Below are positions 8,050 through 16,552 of a stretch of DNA of 41,975 nucleotides, in pieces (the first letter of the stretch is position 1; each line of letters begins with the position of its first letter). This DNA is from a virus: positions 1-41,975 of the IMG/VR virus record IMGVR_UViG_3300025400_000035; one strand, 5' to 3'. The translations under genes were made by a program, and so were the position numbers. The notes under the pieces were generated by a model. That model made no database searches, was not told where the DNA came from, and saw only the letters and a list, made by a program, of their open reading frames with translations.

Positions 8050-9483
8050 ATGAAACAAATTAAACCTTCACAATCATACATCGATCGTGATCGCGCTGGC
8101 CAACTTTTAAAGAAGTGGGCACCATTGCTCGACCACTCCGATGATAATACTCCAGAAATCGTAAACGAACACACTCGTTTGAACACAGCTATCCTTCTTG
8201 AAAATCAAGAAAAGTGGTGCTTTGAAGCAGCTAACGTCGCTGGCAATGCTGGCGTATTCGGCACGCTACAAGGTAACCCTGGTCAAGGCGGTCTTCAATC
8301 AAGTGACTTCTACGCACAAGGTGATGCTCGTCTACCAAAGATCCTCATTCCGATGATCCGCCGTACCTTCCCAGAATTGATCACAAACGAAATCGTTGGT
8401 GTTCAACCTATGAGTGGTCCAGTTGGTCTAGCTTTTGCATTACGTTATAAATACGATGCAGATCCACTCGGAAATACACAAGTTGACAACGGCGGCGGCT
8501 ATAGCCAATCAGCTCAAGGTCAACAAGGATGGACACATGCTTCAGATGGTAATGAAGTAGGTTGGAACTATCTCAATACTCGCTTCACGGGTATTTCTTC
8601 AACGTTCCTTTCTGGTAACGCTGACTTCAACGTATTACCAACAGATGGTGGTATTGCACAATTCTTAAGCAATTTTGAATTAACAAGCAACATCCCACAG
8701 ATGGTTGTAAGCTTCGAAAAGACAGCAGTTGAAGCTGGTACACGTCGTTTAGCAGCTCGTTGGTCCGTTGAACTTGAGCAAGATCTCAAGAACATGAACG
8801 GTATCGACATTGACAATGAATTAACGAACGCTATGTCGTACGAAATTCAAGCTGAAATCGACCGTGAAATGGTAATCCGTATGTGCCAAGTTGCTCTCAA
8901 CGCTGGTGCAGGCCAAGGTTATTCATTCTGGAACGCAGCTTCAGCTGATGGCCGTTGGTTAGGTGAACGTAACCGTGACTTCTTTGCACGTGTTATTGTT
9001 GAAGCTAACCGTGTTGCTATCCGCAATCGCCGTGGCGCAGCAAACTTCATCATTGCAACACCTCGTGTTTGCGCAATGTTTGAAATGCTTCCTGAGTTCC
9101 AATGGTTCTCAGTTAACGGTAACGTAAACACACAACCAGTTGGTATTGCTAAAGTTGGTACAGTCGGTGGTCGTTTCACGATCTACCGTGATACACGTAC
9201 AGAAGCACAATATCAGACAAATCAACGTGGTACAATACTTGAGTACGCTTTATTAGGCTACAAGGGTGCTGAATACTATGATACTGGTATTGTTTACTGC
9301 CCATATATTCCAGTGTTAGTACAACGTACAATCGGACCTAACGATTTCAGCCCACGCGTTGGTTTAATGACCCGTTATGGCGTTATTGACCACATCTTCG
9401 GTGCTGCGTTATACTATCACCTCATCATCGTTTCCGGCCTCGGTCAGGCATTCGTTCCTGGTACCGCTGCAACAATGCTGTAA
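8050..9483 (+). CDS. 23: Major capsid protein (T4 gp23-like)
   Basis: This 477-residue HK97-fold protein forms the head lattice. I start at the ATG at 8050 rather than the in-frame TTG at 8026, because the product then begins MKQIKPSQSYIDRDRAGQLL and the extra residues look non-coding. LNTAILLENQEKW followed by AANVAG is typical of gp23 in T4-like phages, and LLE at 49-51 is a candidate LxE-type cleavage site for gp21. Other family phrases are PMIRRTFPELITNEIVGVQP (near residue 100), ELEQDLKNMNGIDIDNEL and NFIIATPRVCAMFEMLPEF. Codon use is richer in C-ending codons than in the neighbouring genes, as expected for a very highly expressed gene. A terminator follows. Confidence 0.96.
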   Translation: MKQIKPSQSYIDRDRAGQLLKKWAPLLDHSDDNTPEIVNEHTRLNTAILLENQEKWCFEAANVAGNAGVFGTLQGNPGQGGLQSSDFYAQGDARLPKILIPMIRRTFPELITNEIVGVQPMSGPVGLAFALRYKYDADPLGNTQVDNGGGYSQSAQGQQGWTHASDGNEVGWNYLNTRFTGISSTFLSGNADFNVLPTDGGIAQFLSNFELTSNIPQMVVSFEKTAVEAGTRRLAARWSVELEQDLKNMNGIDIDNELTNAMSYEIQAEIDREMVIRMCQVALNAGAGQGYSFWNAASADGRWLGERNRDFFARVIVEANRVAIRNRRGAANFIIATPRVCAMFEMLPEFQWFSVNGNVNTQPVGIAKVGTVGGRFTIYRDTRTEAQYQTNQRGTILEYALLGYKGAEYYDTGIVYCPYIPVLVQRTIGPNDFSPRVGLMTRYGVIDHIFGAALYYHLIIVSGLGQAFVPGTAATML

Positions 9484-9517
9484 TAAGTATTGTAACGGTA
9501 AAACGTTTAAAACTAAG

Positions 9518-9548
9518 AACCCGACTAGCAATAGTCGGGTTTCTTTTT
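9518..9548 (+). terminator. Terminator after gp23 gene
   Basis: A 10-bp stem (AACCCGACTA, 9518-9527, with 9532-9541), loop GCAA and a T-rich tail stand between the capsid gene and the convergent gene ending at 9550. The stem may work in both directions. Confidence 0.85.
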
Positions 9549-9549
9549 G

Positions 9550-10599
9550 TTAATTTTCTATAAAGTTTAGTATTTTGTTGATAAGATTATCTAACTCTCT
9601 CTGATACACCCCGGGACGATTGTTAACATTATGAACAAATCTATCTTGGTTTTTAATACAATATTGTTTTATATCTTCTAAAGAGTAGTTGCACAGTCTA
9701 TGTAGTTCTCCATATACTGCTGACATTTTTAATAAAGGATCTGTTACCTTATCGTATGAATGATCAATAAAATCATCAAACATATCAAACCCACAATCTC
9801 TTAAATACTGTACATGCCCGTCTACTGTAAAGAATAGAGGTAACTGGTGCATGCAAAAAGCTTTAATAGTTTTTTCAGTTACAAATACTCTATTCCAATG
9901 AAAAGGATACTTGAAGCCGTCAGTATTTGACCAATATTGATTGTTGTACGTAAAGTAAGACGATTCTGTAACAACATGTATTAAAGCATTTTTTCCTAAA
10001 CTATTATACTGCCTGAAATGCACTGCAGGGTCATTCGGATCTCCAATCAAATCAATTTTTATTTCCTTTAAACCTACATCGTGAGAAGGATCTTTACTTA
10101 TACTGTTAAGGGTAACTATTCCTTTCTTATCTAGTCCTGATGAAACTAACAACTTAACTAATGCTGTTCTAGTTTTGCGGGGTTGTCGGTTTAAACAAGC
10201 ATAATATTGATCTCTTTCATTAAACGGTACAGGGTTAAACCCGGTACTTTCTTGTATTGATGCTGAAAAAAAAGTTGATGCAGTAATATGTCTTGGATGG
10301 TAAGAATCCTTACCAGAATCTATATAAATAGCATTTTCGTAAGTCTGTAAAAGGTATAATATATGTTCTTTAAAAGGAGCTTCCTGTATTGCTGAAAAAA
10401 TAAACTTAATATTCTTTTCATTATGTTTATCAACGCATTTTTTTATTACTTCTTCCCACTTATCTACTGTACCTTCTCTAGTTACTTCAAGATAGACTAC
10501 TTGTACGTTTTTTTCAACGCTGTGTGTTTTTACACGTTCTAATAATATACCGCTTAGTATAGTACCGTCATAACTATAATCTATTAAGTTTACTGGCAT
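9550..10599 (-). CDS. Putative glycosyltransferase, VTEKT type (paralogue 1)
   Basis: This 349-residue protein is a paralogue of the gene immediately upstream. The C-terminal half carries RVFVTEKTIKAFCMHQLPLF, then HVQYLRDCGFDMFDDFIDHSYD and TDPLLK. This resembles the EKT/K...P signature of GT10 (fucosyltransferase-like) GT-B enzymes and related proteins in phage and bacterial surface-sugar clusters. The N-terminal half has IKFIFSAIQEAPFKEHIL and AIYIDSGKDSYHPRH, which both copies share. There is no signal peptide, so it should act in the cytoplasm. It is separated from the upstream copy by one base (TAATATG), suggesting coupled translation. The transferase call is an inference from the C-terminal signature; the sugar is unknown. 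Confidence 0.55.
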   Translation of the reverse strand: MPVNLIDYSYDGTILSGILLERVKTHSVEKNVQVVYLEVTREGTVDKWEEVIKKCVDKHNEKNIKFIFSAIQEAPFKEHILYLLQTYENAIYIDSGKDSYHPRHITASTFFSASIQESTGFNPVPFNERDQYYACLNRQPRKTRTALVKLLVSSGLDKKGIVTLNSISKDPSHDVGLKEIKIDLIGDPNDPAVHFRQYNSLGKNALIHVVTESSYFTYNNQYWSNTDGFKYPFHWNRVFVTEKTIKAFCMHQLPLFFTVDGHVQYLRDCGFDMFDDFIDHSYDKVTDPLLKMSAVYGELHRLCNYSLEDIKQYCIKNQDRFVHNVNNRPGVYQRELDNLINKILNFIEN

Positions 10600-10600
10600 A

Positions 10601-11686
10601 TTAGCTTTCTAATAAGATTTTAATTTTATTGAGAGCTGTATCAAGCTCCTTAGCATATACTATATCACAGTTATTTACATTATATAAAAATCTTTCTTTG
10701 TTCTTTTCACAATACGCTCTTATTTCATCTATTGTATATTCATTACACAATCTATATAGTTCGCCAAATACAGCTGTTGTTTTTAAAAGCGGATCGGTTA
10801 TACTATCATAAGAATGATTAATAAAATCTTCAAATAAATCAAATCCATTATCTTTTAAATATTGTACGTGTCCGTCGACAGTAAGAAATAAAGGTAACTG
10901 ATGCATAATAAATGATTTAACGGTTTTTTCTGTTACAAATACTCTATTCCATGGATTAACATATGTGGGGTCTGTATTATAAAAAAAAGACGTCTCATTA
11001 ATCATATTAATAAGAGCGTTGTCTCCTAAGTTATTAAAAATAGGTGAAATAGCTAAAGACACTTTAAACTTTTCATTATTACTTAAATCAATAGTAACAG
11101 GAGACATTACTTTGTCGCCTTGATTATAAAGCTTGTAACCATAACCAGGTGGTGGAACCTGATTACCTGCGGTGCTTGTTATTTGATGGTTTAAAGTTAT
11201 TATACCTTTACTATTTAAACCAGTAATATGTAATAACTTGACAAACGCTGTTCTGTGTATTTTGTACTTTCGGTTTAAGCATACAAAATATTTGTCCCTA
11301 TCGAAAAAAGGTATAGGTGTAAAATCTTTATTTTGCTCTCTAATATTTGCTTCAGCTCTTATTTTAAAACTAAAAAAGTAAGACAAGTTTACATGTCTTG
11401 TATGAAAAGAATCTATTCCAGAATCAATATAAATAACGTTCTCGTCAAAGTTGATTACTCTTAACACATCTGTTTTAAATGGTGCTTCCCCTACCCCGGA
11501 TATTATATACTTAACCCCTATTCGCTGATTTTTCTTTATAAAGTTTATAGCATCTGTTGCCCAATCTAGACCACCATTAAACTTTATATGGTAAAATACC
11601 GCATCAATATCTTTAACATCTAACATAGATATTCTCCATTTTATATCGAGTTTTTCTGCGTTAGTGTCTATATATCTTATAGGCAT
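10601..11686 (-). CDS. Putative glycosyltransferase, VTEKT type (paralogue 2)
   Basis: I start this 361-residue protein at the ATG at 11686, not the in-frame TTG at 11719. The product then begins MPIRYIDTN, aligning with MPVNLIDYS of the paralogue, and a TATAAGTA late octamer lies 5 nt upstream. Shared blocks with the downstream copy include GEAPFKTDVLR, NVIYIDSGIDSFHTRHVN, FDRDKYFVCLNRKYK, NRVFVTEKTVKSFIMHQLPL and FINHSYDSITDPLLKTTAVF. The pair therefore arose by tandem duplication, followed by strong divergence of the N-termini and of the middle segment (an extra 20 residues here). A role in sugar transfer to virion or host surface is inference from the VTEKT signature and from the many other transferases nearby. 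Confidence 0.55.
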   Translation of the reverse strand: MPIRYIDTNAEKLDIKWRISMLDVKDIDAVFYHIKFNGGLDWATDAINFIKKNQRIGVKYIISGVGEAPFKTDVLRVINFDENVIYIDSGIDSFHTRHVNLSYFFSFKIRAEANIREQNKDFTPIPFFDRDKYFVCLNRKYKIHRTAFVKLLHITGLNSKGIITLNHQITSTAGNQVPPPGYGYKLYNQGDKVMSPVTIDLSNNEKFKVSLAISPIFNNLGDNALINMINETSFFYNTDPTYVNPWNRVFVTEKTVKSFIMHQLPLFLTVDGHVQYLKDNGFDLFEDFINHSYDSITDPLLKTTAVFGELYRLCNEYTIDEIRAYCEKNKERFLYNVNNCDIVYAKELDTALNKIKILLES

Positions 11687-11691
11687 ATCCG

Positions 11692-11699
11692 TACTTATA
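11692..11699 (-). promoter_or_regulatory. Late-promoter-like octamer TATAAGTA
   Basis: It lies 5 nt before the ATG at 11686 and decides the start of the upstream transferase paralogue. It drives the two-gene unit leftward. Confidence 0.5.
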
Positions 11700-11756
11700 A
11701 ATAATACCTTTACATGCAAGTTTGTTAAATAAAAGCATATATTATTCTTGTTTTTG

Positions 11757-11764
11757 GGTAAATA
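11757..11764 (+). promoter_or_regulatory. Late-promoter-like octamer before phoH
   Basis: GGTAAATA ends 7 nt before the phoH ATG at 11772. It is the weaker GG form also seen before the GT2 gene at 31222. Confidence 0.35.
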
Positions 11765-11771
11765 TAAACAG

Positions 11772-12551
11772 ATGAGTAAGAAAAAACGCCTGCAAAAACA
11801 GAAGTTAGCTCAACAAAGTCAAAATAATACACCTGCTACTAAAGACAAGAGTCTTTTAGTACATCAGGCCGATAAGTTAGAAAGACCGGTACAGATTCGA
11901 CAAAGGCCGGATTTAACAAACAGGCAAAAAGAGTTTCTTAAGTTAGCTTTAGATAATCACACTAAGATTGTTTTTATTACTGGCCCTTCTGGTAGTAGCA
12001 AGAGCTTTCTAGCAACATTGGTTGCTTTGGAATTACTAAACCTAAAAAAGGTTTCTGACTTAATATATATTCGTAGTATAGTTGAGAGCTCAGATAATAA
12101 AATGGGATATCTTCCGGGCGACGCTAATGAAAAACTGACACCCTATCTTGAACCATTAATGGAAAAGCTTGATGAACTACTCTGTAAAGCTGATATTAAC
12201 ATGTTAATGAAAGAAGGACGGGTAGACGGTAAACCAACAGGATATCTTCGCGGTCTTTCTTGGAACGCTAAAGCTATTATTATGGACGAAGCTCAAAACA
12301 GCACGTTCAAAGAGCTCACAACTTTATTAACACGTGTAGGTCAGTTCAGTAAACTATTTATCTGCGGAGACCCGATGCAATCCGACATTAACGGTAAGTC
12401 TGGGTTTGAGAAAATGTGCAATGTTTTTAATGACGCTGAAAGCCGAGATAAAGGTATCCATGTTTTTACGTTAACAGAAGCAGATATTGTACGCAGTGAA
12501 ATTGTACGATACATTGTAAAAAAATTAGAATTATATAATAAGAAAAACTAA
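11772..12551 (+). CDS. phoH: PhoH-like P-loop ATPase
   Basis: This 259-residue ATPase has Walker A GPSGSSKS (71-78), Walker B AIIMDEAQN ending at residue 176 and the CGDPMQ sensor at 198-203, the order of the PhoH domain. The family is a common auxiliary gene of aquatic T4-like phages; its role is unsettled (phosphate stress, RNA handling and ribosome-associated functions have been proposed). I use the ATG at 11772 because the product then begins MSKKKRLQKQ and the extra upstream codons from the TTG at 11748 look non-coding. The first 45 residues are a basic, disordered lead. It is followed by nrdB on the same strand after 110 bp. The domain is certain, the function open. Confidence 0.92.
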   Translation: MSKKKRLQKQKLAQQSQNNTPATKDKSLLVHQADKLERPVQIRQRPDLTNRQKEFLKLALDNHTKIVFITGPSGSSKSFLATLVALELLNLKKVSDLIYIRSIVESSDNKMGYLPGDANEKLTPYLEPLMEKLDELLCKADINMLMKEGRVDGKPTGYLRGLSWNAKAIIMDEAQNSTFKELTTLLTRVGQFSKLFICGDPMQSDINGKSGFEKMCNVFNDAESRDKGIHVFTLTEADIVRSEIVRYIVKKLELYNKKN

Positions 12552-12661
12552 CTTTTGTAACTCAGTCCAGCGCACTGGCGAGAAAAAAATATTTTTTTTC
12601 TTATAGATAAAAACGTAAAAACGTTTACAATACGTAAATAATATTCCCTGTAACTAAAACT
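12552..12661 (+). other. Intergenic region phoH-nrdB with A/T hairpin
   Basis: A CCAG-CGCA-CTGG mini-hairpin (12567-12578) is followed by an A7/T8 self-complementary run (12582-12600). This could form a weak terminator for phoH. CGTAAATA at 12633-12640 is 21 nt before nrdB, too far to match the late-promoter spacing with confidence. Confidence 0.35.
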
Positions 12662-13633
12662 ATGATATTCGACGAACAAATCTCTCGTAAACCTAATCGC
12701 TATCCTTGGACAGAGGAATTTATCGAATCCATGCATAATGGTTTTTGGACTCACAAGGAGTTTAGTTTTAAATCAGACGTACAACAGTTTAAAGTTAAGT
12801 TAAATGATCAAGAAAGAGAGATTATCATCCGTACTTTATCCGCTATCGGTCAAATCGAGGTAGCGGTAAAAACGTTCTGGGCTAAGCTTGGGGAAAACTT
12901 GCCACACCCTTCATTACAAGACTTAGGTTATGTAATGGCTAATACAGAGGTGATTCATAACAATGCTTATGAAAGACTACTCACTGTACTCGGTCTTGAA
13001 GATATATTTGAAGAGAACCTTAAACTGGAATGGATACAAGGTCGTGTAAAGTATCTTAAAAAGTACACACACCGTTATTATAAAGACTCGAAGAAGCAGT
13101 ACCTCTACGCTCTTATACTTTTTACGTTATTCGTAGAGAACGTTTCATTGATGAGTCAGTTCTATATTATTAACTGGTTTGCACGCAACAAGAACGTACT
13201 CAAAGATACTGACCAGCAAGTCAAGTATACCCGTAATGAAGAACATATTCATGCACTAGTTGGCATAAAGATTGTTAATACCATTAGAGAAGAGTACCCA
13301 GAGCTTTTTGATAAAGAGCTTGAAGAGAGAGTTCTTGCCGAGGCTAAAGAAGCATACGAAAGCGAAGCAAAGATTATCGATTGGATGGTTAACGGTATTA
13401 AGGAAGACGGATTAACTGCGGCTCATCTTAAAGAGTTTGTAAAAGACCGTATCAATGAATCTCTCAGAGGTATTGGCTTCCCAGAGGTGTATGAAACGGA
13501 TTCTAAGCTTCTCAAAGATATTTCCTGGTTTAACGAAGAATTACTTGGTAACAATATGACCGATTTCTTCCATTCTCGTCCTGTGGAGTACTCTAAAAAG
13601 TCACAAAGCTTTTCAGAAGACGATTTATTTTAA
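12662..13633 (+). CDS. nrdB: Ribonucleotide reductase class I beta subunit
   Basis: The small subunit houses the diiron-tyrosyl radical that starts reduction of ribonucleotides by NrdA. The 323-residue protein retains all expected ligands: Glu66 (where E. coli has Asp84), Glu96 and His99 in EVIHNNAY, Glu159 in FVENVSLMSQF, Glu194 and His197 in NEEHIHAL, and the radical Tyr103 seven residues after Glu96. The C-terminus ends SFSEDDLF, the acidic, Phe-ended tail that docks on the alpha subunit. The gene precedes nrdA by 26 bp; beta before alpha is the reverse of the E. coli order. It supplies deoxynucleotides for phage replication. The enzyme appears intact. Confidence 0.96.
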   Translation: MIFDEQISRKPNRYPWTEEFIESMHNGFWTHKEFSFKSDVQQFKVKLNDQEREIIIRTLSAIGQIEVAVKTFWAKLGENLPHPSLQDLGYVMANTEVIHNNAYERLLTVLGLEDIFEENLKLEWIQGRVKYLKKYTHRYYKDSKKQYLYALILFTLFVENVSLMSQFYIINWFARNKNVLKDTDQQVKYTRNEEHIHALVGIKIVNTIREEYPELFDKELEERVLAEAKEAYESEAKIIDWMVNGIKEDGLTAAHLKEFVKDRINESLRGIGFPEVYETDSKLLKDISWFNEELLGNNMTDFFHSRPVEYSKKSQSFSEDDLF

Positions 13634-13659
13634 TAAAAAGTATAGTATAATATATAAAA

Positions 13660-15312
13660 ATGAGTAACAAAAACATTTACTGGCTGAATAGCGACTCTCG
13701 CAAGTTCCTTGAACGCGGTTATCTCCTAGACGGAGAGACTGCTGAAAAGCGTATAAGAGATATAGCTGAGACAGCTGAAGATTACCTCAAGTTAAAAGGC
13801 TTTGCAGATAAGTTTGAAAGCTATATGCATCAAGGCTTCTATTCCTTGGCTTCTCCTATTTGGTCAAACTTTGGCCGTAATCGCGGTTTACCTATCTCGT
13901 GCTTCGGTTCGTATATTGACGATGATATGGATGCTATTCTGTATAAGATTTCAGAAATAGGTACTATGTCAAAAGCAGGCGGCGGTACATCAGCTTACTT
14001 TGGTAAAATTCGCCCTCGCGGTGCACCTATCTCATCTGGTGGTGAATCTACTGGTGTACATCATCAGTTAACAGTATTTGAATCTTTAACGGATTACATT
14101 TCACAAGGTAATGTACGTAGAGGTTCTTTTGCTGCATACCTACCCATTGACCATAAAGACATAGAAGAGTTTTTAAAGATCAGAGGTGAAGGTGATGATA
14201 TTCAAAACCTTTCTATCGGTGTTTGTGTAACTGATGAATGGTTGAAGTCTATGCTTGACGGTGATAAGGAAAAACGTCGCATCTGGGGCTTAGTTATAAA
14301 GAAGCGCTTTGAATCTGGTTATCCTTATATCTTTTTTACTGATAACGCTAATAACCAGGCACCACAAGTATACAAAGATAAGAACATTAAGATTAACCAA
14401 AGCAACCTTTGTACGGAGATTATGTTATCAAACGACAATGAAGAATCGTTTGTTTGTGATTTGTCATCTCTTAACTTTGAACAGTGGGACAACTGGAAGA
14501 ACACTGATGCAGTAGAAACATTAGTATACTTCCTCGATGCTGTAATGACCGAGTTCATTAATAAGACTGAGAAGATGAAGTTTATGGTACACCCAAGAAA
14601 CTTCGCTATTAATCAGCGTGCACTTGGTATTGGTGCTCTTGGTTGGCATACATATCTTCAATCTAAGATGATTGGGTTTGAGACAATGGAAGCAAAGCTG
14701 CTCAATACTCAAATATGGAGTTTTGTTCGTAAGAAAGCAGATGCTGCTACCGCACAAATGGCTGTAGAGTACGGTGAACCACCTCTACTTAAAGGTTATG
14801 GCCGTCGTAATGTAACTACACTTGCTGTAGCACCTACCACCTCTAGTTCGTTTATTCTCGGCCAAGCTTCGCCTTCAGTTGAGCCTCTTAACTCTAACTA
14901 CTTTGTGAAAGACTTAGCTAAAGGTAAGTTTACGTATAAGAACCCTTATCTAGAAGCTTTACTTGAAACAAAGAAAAAGAATACTGAAGGTGTTTGGAAG
15001 TCTATACTTGTAAAGGGTGGCTCGGTACAGCATCTTGAGTTTCTTACTATAGAAGAAAAAGCTGTGTTCAAGACATTCGGCGAAATTAGTCAAAAGGAAA
15101 TAGTAATTCAAGCTGCGGCTCGCCAAAAGTACATTGATCAAGGTCAATCATTAAACTTAATGATTCCACCTAACACCAAGCCAAAAGACGTTAACGAACT
15201 AATAGTATTTGCTTGGGAGAACGGTATTAAGAGTCTTTACTATCAGCGTTCAGCTAACCCAGCTCAAGTACTTGCTCGTTCCATATTGACCTGCTCAACT
15301 TGTGAGGCGTAA
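13660..15312 (+). CDS. nrdA: Ribonucleotide reductase class I alpha subunit, short form
   Basis: This 550-residue catalytic subunit is much shorter than E. coli NrdA (761). The N-terminus runs directly into the core, so the ATP-cone that gives overall activity control is absent. The catalytic set is present: Cys81 (ISCFGS) and Cys266 (FVCDLSSLN) as the redox pair, and Asn249, Cys251 and Glu253 in SNLCTEI. The phosphate-binding loop APTTSSSFILGQASPSVEP follows, and two Tyr (LYYQRS) lie near the C-terminus for radical transfer. The C-terminal CSTCEA gives the CxxC pair reduced by thioredoxin or glutaredoxin. It is co-transcribed with nrdB. Loss of the cone would let the enzyme work at high dATP. 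Confidence 0.96.
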   Translation: MSNKNIYWLNSDSRKFLERGYLLDGETAEKRIRDIAETAEDYLKLKGFADKFESYMHQGFYSLASPIWSNFGRNRGLPISCFGSYIDDDMDAILYKISEIGTMSKAGGGTSAYFGKIRPRGAPISSGGESTGVHHQLTVFESLTDYISQGNVRRGSFAAYLPIDHKDIEEFLKIRGEGDDIQNLSIGVCVTDEWLKSMLDGDKEKRRIWGLVIKKRFESGYPYIFFTDNANNQAPQVYKDKNIKINQSNLCTEIMLSNDNEESFVCDLSSLNFEQWDNWKNTDAVETLVYFLDAVMTEFINKTEKMKFMVHPRNFAINQRALGIGALGWHTYLQSKMIGFETMEAKLLNTQIWSFVRKKADAATAQMAVEYGEPPLLKGYGRRNVTTLAVAPTTSSSFILGQASPSVEPLNSNYFVKDLAKGKFTYKNPYLEALLETKKKNTEGVWKSILVKGGSVQHLEFLTIEEKAVFKTFGEISQKEIVIQAAARQKYIDQGQSLNLMIPPNTKPKDVNELIVFAWENGIKSLYYQRSANPAQVLARSILTCSTCEA

Positions 15313-15321
15313 AAAAATGTT

Positions 15322-16017
15322 TTGAAAAAGCTAGAGAAAACGGATAGTTGGTTAATACTGAGCCCGGGACGCACTGGTAGTTTTCTCGTGGCTACATTTA
15401 TACAGGAGCTTTACTTTACATTAGGTTTAAAGCTAAAACTTGAACAACATTATGAAATTGAGTTAACAGACTTAACACCCATAAAGCCTGGAGTAATATA
15501 TCATAGTCATAACTCTGAACATTTAAAAGTAACCACAGAAAATACAAACGTTGTTTATATTACTAGAAATGTTGCTGAAGCTGCTTTAAGTAACGTTATA
15601 GCTAATAAACTAAATAAATGGCATTACAATACAGTTGGAAAAACTAATCCATGGATAAGCACGTATAAAAAAGCAGTAGTAGATGAAATCGTTAAAACTA
15701 TTGATGAAAGAGAAGAAAATGAAGGCAATCAAGTAGAACCGTTTAAGATAGAAATAAATGAAATATATAAAGAGATTGATAGAATAAATTTATTTCAAAA
15801 TAAAGTTAACGAAATAAGCTTACCGCCAGGCGCTATAAAAATAGATTATAAAGAGTTCGAAAATGATTGGTGTGTATTATACGAAAAGTTAAATTTTAAC
15901 GAATATAAAAACGTAAAAGTGTGTATACCTTTACGAAAAACGCCAAAGACAATAAAAAACCGTATAACTAATTGGGAAGAGATATCTAACATTATCAAAG
16001 GTTTAGATAACATTTAG
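15322..16017 (+). CDS. Sulfotransferase-like P-loop protein
   Basis: This 231-residue protein has an N-terminal SPGRTGSFLVATF (14-26), like the 5'-phosphosulfate loop of PAPS-dependent sulfotransferases, and NVVYITRNVAEAALS (76-90), like the 3'-phosphate-binding strand and Arg. The middle is Lys/Glu-rich and the C-terminus contains GAIKIDYKEFENDW, as in the family. The start is unusual: the only nearby in-frame initiator is TTG at 15322, which overlaps a two-codon frame (ATG TTT TGA) at 15317. It lies 9 bp after nrdA on the same strand. Sulfation of a sugar or surface polymer is possible, given the nearby transferases. The fold call is moderate and the substrate unknown. Confidence 0.62.
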   Translation: MKKLEKTDSWLILSPGRTGSFLVATFIQELYFTLGLKLKLEQHYEIELTDLTPIKPGVIYHSHNSEHLKVTTENTNVVYITRNVAEAALSNVIANKLNKWHYNTVGKTNPWISTYKKAVVDEIVKTIDEREENEGNQVEPFKIEINEIYKEIDRINLFQNKVNEISLPPGAIKIDYKEFENDWCVLYEKLNFNEYKNVKVCIPLRKTPKTIKNRITNWEEISNIIKGLDNI

Positions 16018-16049
16018 CACTAATTTGTTGATTATAGCAAAATATATGA

Positions 16050-16057
16050 TATAAATA
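16050..16057 (+). promoter_or_regulatory. T4-type late promoter TATAAATA before hsp20
   Basis: An exact match to the T4 late consensus, 8 nt before the ATG. This is one of the two exact copies in the set. Confidence 0.65.
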
Positions 16058-16065
16058 TTATTGCT

Positions 16066-16479
16066 ATGAATAAACTAACTAACTACAATCCTAGCGCGTA
16101 TCGTAATCCATTCTCACTCTTAGACACTGTCTTAGAGAGAGAATTTAACCATCCTTTCTTTTGGGGGGATGTTAGCCGTACAGGAGATACTGTTCGGTTT
16201 AAAGAAGGGGATGAACTCACCGTAGAGGTGGATCTTCCTGGTGTATCCAAAGATAAAACAAATGTTACTGTAGAAGGTAGAGTGGTAACGATTGAAGGCA
16301 CTCGTAAAGTGATCCATAAAGGCGGCACACAAGAAGAGACCTTTAGTCGTAGCTTTAACGTCGGTAACTCGTTTAACTTGGATAAAGCTAAAGCTGTTCA
16401 ACAAGACGGTGTTCTTACATTAACATTCCCGAAAAACAAAGTAGAGAATGGTGGTAAGAAAGTTATTGATATTAACTAA
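16066..16479 (+). CDS. hsp20: Small heat shock protein (Hsp20/alpha-crystallin)
   Basis: This 137-residue chaperone binds unfolding proteins without ATP. The N-terminus (NPSAYRNPFSLLDTVLERE) is the flexible arm. The alpha-crystallin domain covers about residues 40-125: TVEVDLPGVSKDKTNVTVEG, the strand VVTIEGTRK, and DGVLTLTFPK at its end. A C-terminal VIDIN gives the I-x-I type contact used in oligomer assembly. Such genes are common in aquatic T4-like phages and may protect capsid assembly or the host during infection. An exact late promoter suggests expression with virion genes. It is followed by a hairpin. Confidence 0.95.
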   Translation: MNKLTNYNPSAYRNPFSLLDTVLEREFNHPFFWGDVSRTGDTVRFKEGDELTVEVDLPGVSKDKTNVTVEGRVVTIEGTRKVIHKGGTQEETFSRSFNVGNSFNLDKAKAVQQDGVLTLTFPKNKVENGGKKVIDIN

Positions 16480-16506
16480 ACAAATATAAAGGTAAATAAA
16501 TGAAAC

Positions 16507-16535
16507 CACAGGGGAGGAATAGATCTTCCCCTGTG
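16507..16535 (+). terminator. Hairpin after hsp20
   Basis: An 11-bp stem with one G-U pair (CACAGGGGAGG, loop AATAGAT, CTTCCCCTGTG) lies between hsp20 and the next late octamer. It has no strong T run afterwards, so it may act as a weak terminator or an mRNA end stabiliser. Confidence 0.6.
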
Positions 16536-16539
16536 CTTG

Positions 16540-16547
16540 TATAAGTA
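16540..16547 (+). promoter_or_regulatory. Late-promoter-like octamer TATAAGTA
   Basis: It lies 5 nt before the ATG of the transferase gene at 16553. Confidence 0.5.
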
Positions 16548-16552
16548 GGGGT

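Noticed and set aside
12582-12600. A7/T8 self-complementary run as a strong terminator
   Set aside because: The stem has only A-T pairs and would be weak; kept only as part of the intergenic description.
15317-15325. ATG TTT TGA as a two-codon leader before the sulfotransferase-like gene
   Set aside because: Overlap with the TTG start may be chance; a two-codon frame cannot be supported.
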